64,000 nucleotides of DNA from Celoporthe dispersa (Eukaryota; Ascomycota; Sordariomycetes; Diaporthales; Cryphonectriaceae), in the NCBI GenBank assembly GCA_016584495.1, contig WAID01000009.1, forward strand, positions 1,798,001 to 1,862,000, written 5' to 3'. The notes under the pieces were generated by a model. That model was not told the DNA's origin. It ran no database searches and was given only the letters and a program-made list of their open reading frames with translations. Shown in pieces: positions 47,471 to 58,794 of the stretch. A program made the translations under genes and the position numbers. Position 1 is the first letter of the stretch. Each line of letters starts with the position of its first letter.

Positions 47471-47475
47471 CAGTA

Positions 47476-47506
<31 letters not shown>

Positions 47507-47516
47507 CAACAACAAC
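47471..47516. repeat. (CAG)n(CAA)n microsatellite
   Basis: About eight CAG followed by about six CAA triplets, roughly 175 bases after the CCCH stop codon, so in its likely 3' UTR. Confidence 0.85.
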
Positions 47517-48128
47517 TTTTTATGACCTGAGGATGTTTTGCGTCAAGTTTTCTCCTGAGGCACACCAGATCCAGCAAGCGATGAGCATTGAGTCTAATTA
47601 CGATGGAGAATGAACCTCAGTTTCCTCCTTTGTATCTTTCTTCTCCCCCCCGCCCCCCTTTTCACAGAACTCGATGAAATCGAGGCATTCTTTTAATTTG
47701 AAGAAATAGCCATCATTTATAGTGACATATATATGGCGGAACAATGCTGACGGGAGACTGTAATTGATTTTTTTTTAATACAATTTTTTCTACCACTCTG
47801 GCGTATTTCAAAACCCTGTGTAGAGAACTCATCATAAGCACCAGAGATATATCTTGCTTGATGTCAACATCATCTGGTGATGATTGAAGTCTAGGCTGGT
47901 GCCACCCCTGTCCCGCCGTCATCACTGGTATACTGACACTGTACTGCCCCTACCGTGGCCAGCGTACCAGGCCCGGCCGGCCAAGTACCTGCTACCCCAC
48001 AGTGGTAGGAAGCAGAAGGAGCAAGCTTGAGCTTATGCAGACCCCAGCTAAAAAGTGCTGAGCCCCACCTCGACTCCCTCCACGTTGACCTCACCTTGTC
48101 GACGCCTCTCAAGGGCAACCAACCAGCC

Positions 48129-48166
48129 TCTCTCCTCTCTCTTTCTCTCTCACTCTCACACTCACA

Positions 48167-48200
<34 letters not shown>
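48129..48200. repeat. CT/CA microsatellite in SEC65 leader
   Basis: A (CT)n run passing into CTCACA and then (CA)n ends only a few bases before the SEC65 ATG at 48207. Length changes here would alter the 5' leader directly. Confidence 0.85.
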
Positions 48201-48206
48201 ACCATC

Positions 48207-49139
48207 ATGTCCCACGCAAGGATAGAAGAGGTCGAGGACAGCGACCTCGAAATGTCCGACCCCTCCGAGGGCGACATCGACGACTTTGCAGAATCCGATA
48301 TCCTGCGCTCGCGCTCCGACAAACCACAACAGCCTGCACCGGCAGACGCAAGATCCCATATCCTCGACCCCAGCCGCATCCCCTCCGTCTCCAGCGGCCC
48401 GCCCACCGCCGGCGCCGCCGGCTCCTACTCCATCCCCACGGCGACGTCGACCAAGGCCTACGCCGGCTTCCAGTGCCTGTACCCAATCTACTTCGACGCC
48501 TCGCGCACGCGCGCCGAGGGCCGCCGCGTGCCCAAAGAGCTGGCCGTCCCGAACCCGCTCGCCCGGGAGATGGTCAACGCCTGCCGCGACCTGCGGCTGC
48601 AGACGCTCTTCGAGCCCGAGAAGATGCACCCGCGCGACTGGGCCAACCCGGGGCGGGTCAAGGTGCAGCTCAAGGGCGAGGCGGAGCGCCGCCGCGGGCG
48701 TCAAGAACAAGCACCAGCTGTACATCCTCGTCGCGCAGCACCTGCGCAACAACCCCACGACCGAGAAGAGCGCCGTGCTGTGGGAGCGCATCCCGGGCGG
48801 CCCGCCCCCGCCCGAGAGGACAAGGGGTACCCGCGGCCGGCGGTCCCGCGGGGCTGGAAGATGGGCGACATGCTGCCGTACTACAGCCCTGCCATGACGG
48901 GCGGCGGGGTCAGCGAGAACCTGTTCAAGGACATGATGAAGGAGATGCAGGGCGGTGGCGCGGCGGGCGCCGGCGGTATGCCCGGGATGCCACCCGGTAT
49001 GGACATGGCGAGCCTGCTGGGTGGCATGGGAGGGATGCCTGGGATGATCCCCGGAGGTGGTGCTGCCGGTGGGAGTGGCAACGTGAGCGAGGACGGCGCC
49101 GGGAAGAAGAAGAAGGGCAAGGGCAAGGGGAAGGCGTGA
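48207..49139 (+). CDS. SEC65: Signal recognition particle subunit SEC65 (SRP19)
   Basis: Single exon, 310 residues by the corrected reading. The acidic N-terminus is followed by the SRP19 core: L-Y-P-I-Y-F-D-A-S-R-T, G-R-R-V-P-K, R-D-W-A-N-P-G-R-V-K-V, and N-K-H-Q-L-Y-I-L-V-A-Q-H-L. SRP19 binds SRP RNA helices 6/8 and lets SRP54 join the particle for ER targeting. Two compensating indels put the middle (about 48697-48816) out of frame: one extra G in GGG at 48696-48698, and one missing G at about 48814-48817, where P-P-P-P-E-E-D-K-G-Y is expected. The C-terminal 100 residues are Met/Gly-rich (G-G-M-P-G-M repeats) and end in a Lys/Gly tail (K-K-K-K-G-K-G-K-G-K), longer than in yeast. A naive frame replaces the RNA-binding core with unrelated Arg-rich sequence. 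Confidence 0.93.
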   Translation: MSHARIEEVEDSDLEMSDPSEGDIDDFAESDILRSRSDKPQQPAPADARSHILDPSRIPSVSSGPPTAGAAGSYSIPTATSTKAYAGFQCLYPIYFDASRTRAEGRRVPKELAVPNPLAREMVNACRDLRLQTLFEPEKMHPRDWANPGRVKVQLKGEAERRRGRQEQAPAVHPRRAAPAQQPHDREERRAVGAHPGRPAPAREDKGYPRPAVPRGWKMGDMLPYYSPAMTGGGVSENLFKDMMKEMQGGGAAGAGGMPGMPPGMDMASLLGGMGGMPGMIPGGGAAGGSGNVSEDGAGKKKKGKGKGKA

Positions 49140-49838
49140 GAGGGAGGAAGGGATCACGTGAGATGGACGAGAAAGTTTCACAGCGCGCGCGGCCGGCCCT
49201 CTGGTTTTCTCCCCTCACGAGGGGGCGAGGGCCCTGAGAGGACGGACGCGAGATATCGGCTCCCGCGCCGTGCCTCTGTCGAGAGACCCGGCGGCGGCTG
49301 CTGCCGCAACGGCAGTTCTGAAGAGCGGGCGTGAGGGGGGCCGCTGCAGGCGGGCGAGTCCGATGCATTCTCACCTTTGGCAGAAGAGCGGATGTTCGAG
49401 GCACGAGCATCAAGTTCCATCTTCCGCCAGGCACTGCGCTGCCGCTCTCCGTGGGTATCGCCATGGCATGCTACTGAACGAGCTAGATGTAGAGAGAGAC
49501 AGTATAACCTGCGCGAACAAGTTTTGATGGTGGCCATGCAACGAGTTTTTGAGTAGATCAAAAACACACAAGACTACAATATTTATCAGAGCTGACGAGG
49601 ACGGTTGAAAGATGCAAAGCCGGCCTTCTTTGTTGACTGGGTTATGGTACAGAGCTACCTCGCATCACTTGGTGTATAGTTTAGTCTTCCATGCCTACCG
49701 ATGGCAACCAGACATCACCCCTTTCCCAGCCCTAGAATCCATCCCGTAAGAAAAGAAAGAAGAAAGAAGAGGGAAAAATAAAAGGAAAAAAAAGGACAAC
49801 CAGGCGTCGAACCGTATTTCTTTTCCCTCGTCAACTTT
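49140..49838. other. Convergent intergenic region
   Basis: About 700 bases between the SEC65 and YSH1 3' ends. Contains a purine-rich tract at 49748-49795. No gene seen. Confidence 0.6.
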
Positions 49839-52800
49839 TTAGTCCGTCAGCGGCGCGATAGTCTCCACCGCCCGCTCGACGACGCTGCGCACGCGATCGC
49901 CAAAGGCCTTGTGGTTGCACTCGACCTCCAGATCCTCCAGCCAGATCTTGGCGCTCATCTTGTCGACCTTGATGGCGACACCGGGGACGGGGATGCCGAT
50001 GCGGTGCAGGCGCTCGAGCTCGGCCTTCTTGCGCGCGCCGAGCTGCGCGTCGTCCTCGTCCTCGTCCTCGCTGTCGTTGTCGTCGTCCCCATCGCCGCCG
50101 TCGCCCTCCATCTTGGCGTCTCGTCCTTGCCCGCCGCCGCCCCGTTCTCCGTCTTGGCCGGCTGCTCGGGCATGGCGGGCAGCTTGGGCTCGGCGATGGG
50201 CGACACGTTGTCCGCGCCGAACTGCGCCTCGAGGAACATGAAGAGGCGCTCCAGCCGCTCCTCGGGGGTGATGTTGGCGTGGAGGTTGCGCGCGGGCAGC
50301 TTGAAGCCGTCTCCGTCGCCGCCGCTGTGGTCGTGGCCGTGACCGTGCTCGTGCTTGCTCTTCTGCGCGGACCGCTTGACGGCCGCGGGGCTGCACTCGA
50401 CGCTGTAGAGCACGGTGAGAACGCTGTCGGCGATGCTGTCGTTGAGCAGGTTGCCCTCCCACTCGATTGTGACCTCGCCGTTGCTGTAGTAGCGCATGGT
50501 CACGCAGCTCATGATGCGGTATGCGGCGACTGTCTTGTTCACCTCCTCTTCGGCGGGCTCGGCATCGCCATTCATCTCGCCCTCCTCGGCCTCGGGTTTC
50601 TCTTGCACCTCTGGGAGCTCCTCGACCTTGCCAAAGGTTCCCTCGAGGCCCCACCTGATCAGGTCGATGCCTGCGGCAGAGAGGCGGATGCGCTGCTTGC
50701 AGACCATCGTGGTAGTCGTGAGACCGGCGTATTCGCGCAGGTCCTCTGGTGCCATCAGGGAAAGCTTGAAATCGTTCTGTACGAGGACTCCCGTGATGAG
50801 CTGGGTATCGTCCTCTGGTGTGGGCAGGTGAGAGGGTGGAGGTATGGAGGCGAGCTTGCCGACAACCTTTGCAATCTTGTCCTGCTTGAAAGGGATGCGG
50901 AGCTCCTCGCAGTTCTTAGGGCTGTAGACCTTGACCTTGACGGTCTTGTGTGAGTTGAGCGACAGCAGCTTTGACTTTAGGCGCATCATGTTGTGTTGTT
51001 CGCCATGCACAAGGATCTGCCCTGGTCAGGATTCCTCTGGTCTCTGCAGCATGTTCAGGGGCTTGACTTACCACTACTGGTGCAGCCACCTCCTCAATAA
51101 ACTCCCTGTTCTCATTGCCATCCACATGAGCAGCAAATGAGTACTCCTGCACACTGCACCTCCTGGGGACCATCACCTTTTCAGCATCACCACCAGGGGC
51201 TCTGCGAGCGCTCACTGCACTTCTGCTCACGACAGCCTGGATCTGCTCTGGCTCCTGCATGATCTGCCTAGCCATAGTACCCTCCACGCTGTAACCGGTG
51301 ATGATGACACCGTTTTTGTCGCTTGGTGCCCATCGCTCCAGAAGTTCTCGGCTCACGCCGCTCTGCAGCATACCAGGGCTGGCCAGCATGACGCAGCTGC
51401 CGATGTCGTCAAACCTGTCGAGGCTCTTCAGCGAGCGGATGTACTTGAAGTCCCACGGTCCTCCCTTGCCAGCACCGTCGCCGGTGGCCTCGGCCTCGGC
51501 CATACGCTCTTTAAACAACCGCTTGATGTTGTCGTTCATGGCACCGATATATGTCTGATATACTAGCATACATTTCCGCGCTAGATTGCTTGCATAATAG
51601 ATGGGGACCTTCTGAAACTCTGGGTGCTTGGCCCAGTACTCGTCCAGGATGAGCAGGAGCTCTTGAGCCCTGCCCAGCGCGAAGACCGGCAGCAGAGCCC
51701 GGCCGCCGCGGTTGAGGATGCCCGTGATAGACTTCATCAATGCCTGCTCTCGCTCGAGACGTGGGACGTGTGAGGCGACACCATATGTAGACTCTGTGAT
51801 GAGCACATCGATCTTGACCCCGCGTGGTACTTCAGCCGACACCAGGTGGCGATCCTGTTCTCGGGAGTAATCGCCCGTGAAGAAGATGTTGAGCCCGGCG
51901 ATCTCGATCAGGAACATGGCAGCACCGAGAACATGACCTGCCGGGTAGGGTGTGATTCGGATGGACGATATGGTGTGGGTTGTGTAGTAGTCGATGGCCT
52001 CGATCTGCGGGAAGGTGTTGTGGTGATCCTGCTCCGTATACACAGGTTGGGAGGTCGGATTCGATGATGTGTTGCCGACTCGGACGCTGTCTTGGACGAG
52101 CCATCTGTAGATGGCCTTGGTCGGGTGCGTCATGAAGACGCGGCCCTTGAAGTTGGTCTTGGCCAAGACGTATGGCAGTGAGGCAGCATGGTCTATGTGG
52201 AAGCTGTGGGCTGTCTGTCAGTATGCGATTGTCCAGACAGGGGTGACCAGAGGGCCAAGAGATCTTCTCTAGCTACATGATGGCACCTAGGCAGACCTCG
52301 AGTGTCACAACGCCAAGATTTGGTACGGTGGCAAAGGGGTGGCAACAGGTTGATTTTCTGTATTGATCTCTGAATACATGTGGACGGCAGCTGCCTGCCT
52401 CTGGAGACAGACAGTACGGCAATACACGCTGGATGATGCACTTGCCACAAGGAGATTGATGAAGCCACCAACAAGAGTGAATCGAAGCGTCGGGTACCGG
52501 CCCATCCACCATAGATGCCATCAAAGACTCGGAACCATCACTCCTAGCCAAGAGAGGCCTCAGGAGCCCAGGGAGAGGGGCGAGGACGACTTACTGGCTG
52601 ATGAGGAGCACGTCGACAGTGCTCAGATCGAAATCATCAAAGAAGGGCAGAGCGGCTAGTCCATCGTAGGCCGGATGCTGGCCGGCATCAAGCTGCTCGA
52701 TGGATTAGCAAGACGGAATAAACAGTCTTTTTCTTTCTTTCTTTCTTTCTTCTGCTTCTTTTGGCAGAGACGGAGGGCATACATACCATTACTGTTTTGC

Positions 52801-52939
52801 CTTTATACTGTATGATGTGACATGAACGGCCGACCTCGTTTCCACCTCCCAGGCAGATGAACTTGAGCTCGTCAGACGGGTCGACAGGCTCCTCACTGGC
52901 AGCATTTGCCATGGCCGAGGCCTTGCGCTTTGATGCCAT
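49839..52939 (-). CDS. YSH1: Cleavage/polyadenylation endonuclease YSH1 (CPSF73)
   Basis: Four exons: 52939-52787, 52692-52595, 52203-51072 and 51016-49839; 853 residues after correction. It has the metallo-beta-lactamase zinc motif S-H-F-H-I-D-H (His84 onward, split by intron 2), F-F-T-G-D-Y-S-R-E, the beta-CASP domain (F-A-L-G-R-A-Q-E-L-L), I-L-V-H-G-E-Q-H-N-M, and the C-terminal CPSF73-100 domain. It is the nuclease that cuts pre-mRNA 3' ends before polyadenylation. A His/Asp/Gly-rich segment (H-E-H-G-H-G-H-D-H) and an Asp/Glu-rich segment interrupt the C-terminal half. One G is missing at about 50120 (G-A-G-A-C for expected G-A-G-G-A-C), shifting the last 95 or so codons. It shares an 850-base divergent promoter with TAF4. 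It is essential in yeast, so the indel is surely an error. Confidence 0.95.
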
Positions 52940-53789
52940 TGTCTGTAGATGGGACCTCCCGTTTCCTGCTGAGCAACAGACCTCGGGACAAGAAGGGAGA
53001 GGGATGTGTGGTCTACACAGGTGGCCGGGCCAAGCTAGTCGTTGCAGGTGAGCAGCAGCAGCAGCAGCAGCGCCAGTTACCTAAGATGACCAGAGAAGAG
53101 CCCACATGAGAGACTCTGCCAGGCTTCAATATGATCAGCAGCATGTCCAGTGCTGAAATGAGTGGAGCAATTATCCCAAACCCCTCAGGAGGCTGATGAT
53201 GTTGGAGGGGGACTGTGTTGCTGGACAAAGCATCCGGCCATGTCAGATGCTAGTTGAGTTGAGTTGGGTTACAGGCCGGCCGAGGTGCTGAGGTAAGCTG
53301 CGGCTCAACGGGGACCCACCCCCAAACCCCCACGTGACCAGAATCGAAGCTGCGATGTCCTAGCTCGGCTGTTCCTCTGCAGCTTCCCACCTTCAACAAC
53401 ATGGCCATCCTACAAGAACAGCGTCCCTTAGCAGCCAACAAAGGGTCAAGCCCATCACGCTGTTGATTTCACTGTGCTCCAGGCCAACAAAAGCTTCAAA
53501 AGAACCGGTCACAGGGGACCAGAGGCTTTTGATGGGCTTTGGTGACAGTAGAATCACAGGCAAGGCAGGCTCTCCTGCCTGAGTCTGCAACCCTGCGCCC
53601 CTGGTGCTGTGAGTCGGAGGTTGGCCAGCGACCGACAACACCACTCCAGCCCTACCTCCATCTCCAGGTTTCATCTCTCTCGGCCAGCTTTCTCAGCTGC
53701 AGTCTGCCAACGACAGCTTTTAATCTTGCTCTCAAGATCCCGTGCCTGCCTGCACCTGAGAACACAACACAGACGGCCAGACAAACAAG
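52940..53789. promoter_or_regulatory. Divergent YSH1/TAF4 promoter region
   Basis: 850 bases between divergent start codons of two RNA polymerase II machinery genes, with a (CAG)n run at about 53052-53071. No other gene was seen. Confidence 0.5.
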
Positions 53790-55795
53790 ATGGCCCAACC
53801 CACCCAGCAGGTCCCTCCGAGGGCCTTCTCCCCAGCACAACACCAGCCAGCGCAGCCACACTCGCCTTCACCAGGAGCACAGCAACCTGGCTTTGCCCTT
53901 CCTGCGATGGCTGCAGGCACTCCTCGACCGCCACCAGGCAGTGCACCACCGTTCAACGCCCCAGGCGCCCCTCCAAACCCCCAGTCACAACCCGCGTCGC
54001 CTTACTCAGTCACGTCGCCGAGGTACGCTGCCAGCCCAAGCGTGGGCACGCCCACCAGCGCCCTTTCACCTTCATATCAGAACCTCCAGCCTGCTTCCAA
54101 TCACCAGGCATCACATTATCAACCGCCGCAAACCTATGCAGGCAGCAACGCTGTCCCTAATGCAGCTGCGAACTACGTACCACCGCGTCCGATCCAGATC
54201 CCAGCCGCCACCGCACCCGCTACACCACACATGGTGCCTAGCCCTGCCACTCCCAGCGTTGCGCCTGGCACTCCAGGCGCCGGTCCCCAACAACACTATA
54301 CCACCCAGTCCTTCGCGCCGCCCGTCAGCGCGAGCGCGCCGAACACGCCTGGTGCCATGGGACCCCCCAGCGGGCGACCTCAGCGCGAGTATGAGTACGA
54401 CGTTACCGACAGTCTCTTGGGCACCGGAGTGAACATTCGGGATGAGGAGAATGCGCTTGCTGAATACTATGCTGGATCTTTTGGTCAGGACGCGAGGACT
54501 GGTCTGCCTTCCAATGCGCCCGGCAACCGTTCTTCCTTCTACGGCACAGGCTTTGCCAACCAGCCCGGCGCGACAACGAATGCTACACAGAAGGAGTTTG
54601 AGTTTGCTGAGGCTGAGCGCGCCTGGAACGAATCAGCGGCTCGTCTGTCTGCGACGCGCGCCATAGAGCACAGCGATCCCTTTCTGAACTATGCTAATCT
54701 TCATGCGCGCATGGAAAAGATGGCTGCGAGCCACGGTCTCGAGCTGAACCTCGACAACAAGAACAGCACCCAGGCTCACGTCCAGAAGTCCAGGGCTGCC
54801 AGCGAGTACCCTGGCCAGGGTGGCCCTAAGCTCACGGTCTCCACAAAGACGAGCCCCGACGGCGCACTCGTCCATGTCAACGGCACGGTCCTCCCCACCG
54901 ACAGCTTCCTGATCGATCAGCTCGCGCTCTTGTCTCTGGGCACCAGGCAGCGACTGCGAGGCCTCGTCGAGGAGTGCGACAAGCTGGCTACCCACCGCCA
55001 GCAGTCCTCGCACGGTGTGATCCCTATGGCCTGGGCGGATGACGGGATACCCTTGGAGCTGGCTGGTCTCTACGACCCAAAGGATGCCGAGCGAAGTGGT
55101 GGAGGTGAGGCTGGTGGTGACCATCGCGCCGGCAGCAGTGCCAACGCGCGCAAGCGTAAGCGCCGTCCTCTGATCCTAACAGTCTCTACAGCTTGCTAAC
55201 GCCGTCGGGCTCCTGCTTCCTAGGCAACCTGGCTCCTCTGAACCCCCTGTCCCAGTATCTACGCGACTATGCCTACGCTGAGCGCGCCGCAGAGGAAGAG
55301 AGACTGCGGAAACGACAAAAGCGTCTACAGGAGGAAAGCGGCACACAGACTGGAGCCCGCACCGGTGCCGCCACGCCAGCCACGCCAGGATCCGTGGCCC
55401 CTGAGCCGGAGAAAGCACCCACCAAGAAGGAGCAGAAGAAGATTGCCGCGCAGAAGCATGATGCGTCGGCCGAGAGCGTCAACATGACGACGATGAAATT
55501 CCTGGGCGGCGGGAAAAAGAAGTATTCCTGGATGACAGGAGGCGCGGCCAGTGGCCCCAAGACGCCATCCCGAGCTGCAGGTGGCACTCCCGGCACTCCC
55601 GGCTCCGCAGCGACACCCAAGGCCCCGGAGAATACCAACCTCACCCCGGAGCCACGGACCAAGATGGGTACCTGGCGAGAGTACGGCGAGAAAGGCAAGA
55701 ACATTCAGATCCGAGATTGGGCTGAGGCCCTGGAGCGCGACGGGAAAGAGGCGCTTGCTCTGCAATACGCCTACCTGAAGTGGAAGAGGGATTAA
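53790..55795 (+). CDS. TAF4: TFIID subunit TAF4
   Basis: Two exons, 53790-55104 and 55224-55795; 628 residues, frame intact. A long Pro/Ser/Gln/Thr-rich N-terminus (1-190) is followed by R-E-Y-E-Y-D-V-T-D-S-L-L-G-T-G-V-N-I-R-D-E-E, the TAF4 histone-fold region around L-I-D-Q-L-A-L-L-S-L-G-T-R-Q-R-L-R-G-L-V-E-E-C, and the C-terminal domain with N-P-L-S-Q-Y-L-R-D-Y and K-Y-S-W-M. TAF4 pairs with TAF12 as a histone-like dimer in TFIID and holds the complex together. The intron splits the conserved C-terminal part (G-G|G-N-L-A-P-L-N-P-L) with a CTAAC branch site. Confidence 0.92.
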
Positions 55796-57115
55796 GGTGG
55801 CCGACATCATCCTCACTCCCCCCCCCCCTCTCCCAACAACACAACACACCACCAAGTCAACCTGCGTCACTCGCTTAGTGTGGCCATGCGGTTGCAACTG
55901 CTTCTTGACGACACGGGCGGGTCGAAGAACACGCAAAAGCAGATCACCGAGGAGAAGAAGAGGATGCGATCATCTGCTGCTAGACCTCGGCAAACGGTCC
56001 TGCCTGTGCCATCCTGCTTCTAGTACGTCACTATAGCCAACTCGCTCGATCCCCGGGTGTGCAAGCATGTGCCCAAAGGTTGGCTTGACCTACGTCTCTT
56101 TTCCGCAACTAATATTCATCATTTCTTGTAATTTTGATTAGGGTTTGGATTCAGCCTGGCGTTATTTGAAAGGGCATCAATCGGTTCAGGGAGGCAAGGC
56201 GCTCATGGGCCAACTTCGGACGACACATCAAAAGCGGGGGTTTTTTTTCTTCTCTCGTTCGGTCCTTGAGCCCTTATATGATACCAAGGCATGATTTGGG
56301 GCTCTCGGGAGGGTTTGATCAATTGGGCAGAGCTCTCGGAGGAGGATCCTACGAACTTGGAACGAGCACTGCTGAGCTCTTATGCCGGCTAATAACCCGG
56401 GGCGGAGCAGATAGCAGTAATTGATGACGAACACCGGTCCAGATGACGATCAGGTCGACTGTGTGAGCCTCAGATGCATGCGGTAGCCGCTCTACTCTGG
56501 ACATGGCAGACCAGGGCCCTCTGTGGCCACAATGAAGCAACGTAGTGCCAACAAAAACATGAAGCCTCAAAAACCAAGAGGCTGCCCTTGGACCTTTCTG
56601 GACAGTGATTCAGTACGCGTGAGACGTTTGAGGACTGCTGCTTCCTTTTGTTGGCTGCCAAGCAGGAGCAAGTCTTCCTGGGCCTGTCTCCATTCCCACT
56701 GCCTATGTGTAGCGAGAGAGCGTTGCTGTAGCAAATATACATGGAGGTGACACATGTGTCTTGTGATATTTAAGCCTGTTGCCCCAGGGAGCTACGATAG
56801 ACCATCTCGACGCTCTCTTCCGGAAGAAGGCAAGGCGGGGTGGGGGTGTGAGCATAGTGAAGGGCCGCCCCACATCTCTTGTTTTCATCAAGCCGACGCC
56901 TTCCTTTTCTTATGAACTTCTCTTCTAACAGACCGACACCGGGCCTCAGTGTCGACACGATAGTGTCAGCTTCCTGTGATCACCCGAAGATATCACCAAG
57001 CATCACCACAAGACTCATTTTCTCTGCCCTCATCCCAGCACACACATCTCCCTCCTCCTCTGCTCATTCGTCACACAGAGGCCAAAATATAAAAAAAATA
57101 AAATAAAAATAAAGC
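55796..57115. other. Intergenic: TAF4 3' flank and YggS-like promoter
   Basis: 1.3 kb. AT-rich 3' flank of TAF4 with a T8 tract (about 56241-56249); an A-rich stretch (57088-57113) immediately precedes the next start codon. No gene recognised. Confidence 0.55.
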
Positions 57116-58184
57116 ATGAGCGAGACAGAGATGAAGGTAGACCCGGCAAGAGCGAAGGCGCTCGTGTCTCAGCTGCAGGAGGTGCAGCAGCGCGTCAGCG
57201 CCGTCGCAAAGGGCCGACCTGTAAGTTCTTGACTCACTCCCTCCTCCCGTCTCATCTCCAACCTATAAGGGGGAAAGGAGCGGCAGCCAGCCGCGGAGAA
57301 GAGAGGGTGGGCAGGTTAAGATAAGATCTCTCAGGTCTGCCTACTGTGTGCCCTCCCTCCTCGTAAAGAAAGGAAGAACAACAGTCATGATAAGTGACCC
57401 GGCTGACCCTCTTCCTTCTCTCAGGTCCGCCTCGTGGCAGTCTCCAAGCTCAAGCCAGCCAACGACATCCTGGCCCTCCACACCGCCCCAGCAAACCACA
57501 CCCACTTCGGCGAGAACTACGCCCAGGAGCTCACCCAGAAGGCGGCCCTGCTCCCGGCCTCGGTGCGGTGGCACTTCATCGGCGGCCTGCAGTCGACCCA
57601 CTGCAAGGCCCTCGCCAAGATTCCCAACCTCTTCGCCGTGTCGTCCATCGACAGCGTCAAGAAGGCCTCGCTGCTGAACAAGGCGCGGGCCGACTATCTC
57701 CTCTCCTCCTCCTCCTCATCATCCCCCTCCCCTACAGCAGGAGAAAAGGCCAGGCACAGCAGCGACGACGACGGCGACGACGAGAACGGCATCATCAACG
57801 TTCACGTCCAGGTCAACACCAGCGGCGAGGGAGACCAAGTCCGGCTGCAACCCCGGCCCAGATGCCGTGGCCCTGTGCCGCTATGTCCTGGCCGAGTGTC
57901 CCCACCTCCGCCTGCTGGGCCTCATGACCATCGGCGCCATCGCGCGGAGCGTGGCGACGACGACGCAGGGCGCTGAGAACGAGGACTTTGCGGCGCTGCG
58001 GGACCAGCGGGACCTGGTGGCGGCGGAGCTGGGCGGTCTGCTGGGCGGGCGGGCGCTGGAGCTGAGCATGGGCATGAGCGAGGACTTTGAGGGGGCCATC
58101 GGGATGGGGAGCTCCGAGGTCAGGGTGGGCAGCACTATCTTTGGGGTGAGGCCGGCCAAGGCGGATGCGAAGCTTGTTGAGTAG
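57116..58184 (+). CDS. Pyridoxal-phosphate homeostasis protein (YggS/PLPBP family)
   Basis: Two exons, 57116-57220 and 57425-58184; 287 residues after correction. It is the alanine-racemase-like TIM barrel that carries PLP: V-A-V-S-K-L-K-P with the cofactor lysine Lys43, H-F-G-E-N-Y-A-Q-E-L, W-H-F-I-G-G-L-Q-S, G-L-M-T-I-G-A-I and the phosphate-binding L-S-M-G-M-S-E-D-F...G-S-T-I-F-G. The family has no enzyme activity of its own and keeps free PLP available and safe. An unusual Ser run then Asp/Glu-rich insert (about 118-145) interrupts the barrel. One extra G (GGG at 57829-57831) shifts the frame right after V-N-T-S-G-E; removing it restores the expected K-S-G-C-N-P-G block. Confidence 0.92.
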
Positions 58185-58794
58185 CAAGCAGTAGGGAGGA
58201 GGACAGGAGCGGAGAATGAACGGGGGGGGGGGAGGGGAGGATGGCTGGCAGCTGGGAGAATTTGGCAGCATGCCTACAAGGCTTTCTTTCAGAATACTTA
58301 TGCCACCACCGACATACGTGAGACAGACATGTATAAACCCCCTCCCTTCTCTTGTTTGGAAATGACAGACAGGTTGGCGCAAAAGAAAAAAAAAATAGAG
58401 TGAACAGCTGATGATGCAAGGCTCAGGCAGCTGGTCGCCACACACAACACGGACTGGGCTAGATTGACTATGGGATTGCTACGTAAGAGAAGAAGACTCA
58501 ATGCGACCGGCCCCCCCTTTTTTTTCTCTCTCTTTCTGTCTCTCTCTCTTTTGTTCTCTCGAGCAGCAACGAAGTATAAGAGGGAGGGAGAGAGAGAAAA
58601 GAAGGAAAGAAGAAGGAAAAAAAGAGTTGCCTTCCCGATGCTGTCCAAAACGCCCTGCGCTCACCTGCAAATTTCATTATTCAGATTACGCGCGCGCCAC
58701 GTAGCCCCCGTGTCAATTAAGAGGCCTTGTCAGCCGAGTAGTATCCACGAATTGAGAAGGTGAAGAAAGAAAGAAAGTTGGTGTTTCCCGTCGC
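58185..58794. other. Convergent intergenic region
   Basis: 610 bases between the YggS-like and AP-2 alpha 3' ends, rich in CT and GA tracts (58518-58560, 58583-58625). No gene. Confidence 0.6.

Larger units (their letters stand above)
47299..48206. other. CCCH 3' UTR and SEC65 promoter/leader
   Basis: 908 bases between two same-strand genes. It holds the CAG/CAA repeat in the CCCH 3' UTR, an AT-rich block at 47690-47800, and the CT/CA microsatellite abutting the SEC65 start. No other gene. Confidence 0.6.

Noticed and set aside
47471..47516. CAG/CAA run as a coding poly-glutamine tract
   Set aside because: It lies after the CCCH stop codon and no flanking frame continues.
49798..49812. tRNA B-box-like sequence on the minus strand
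   Set aside because: The matching upstream part overlaps the YSH1 coding end and no cloverleaf or A box is apparent.
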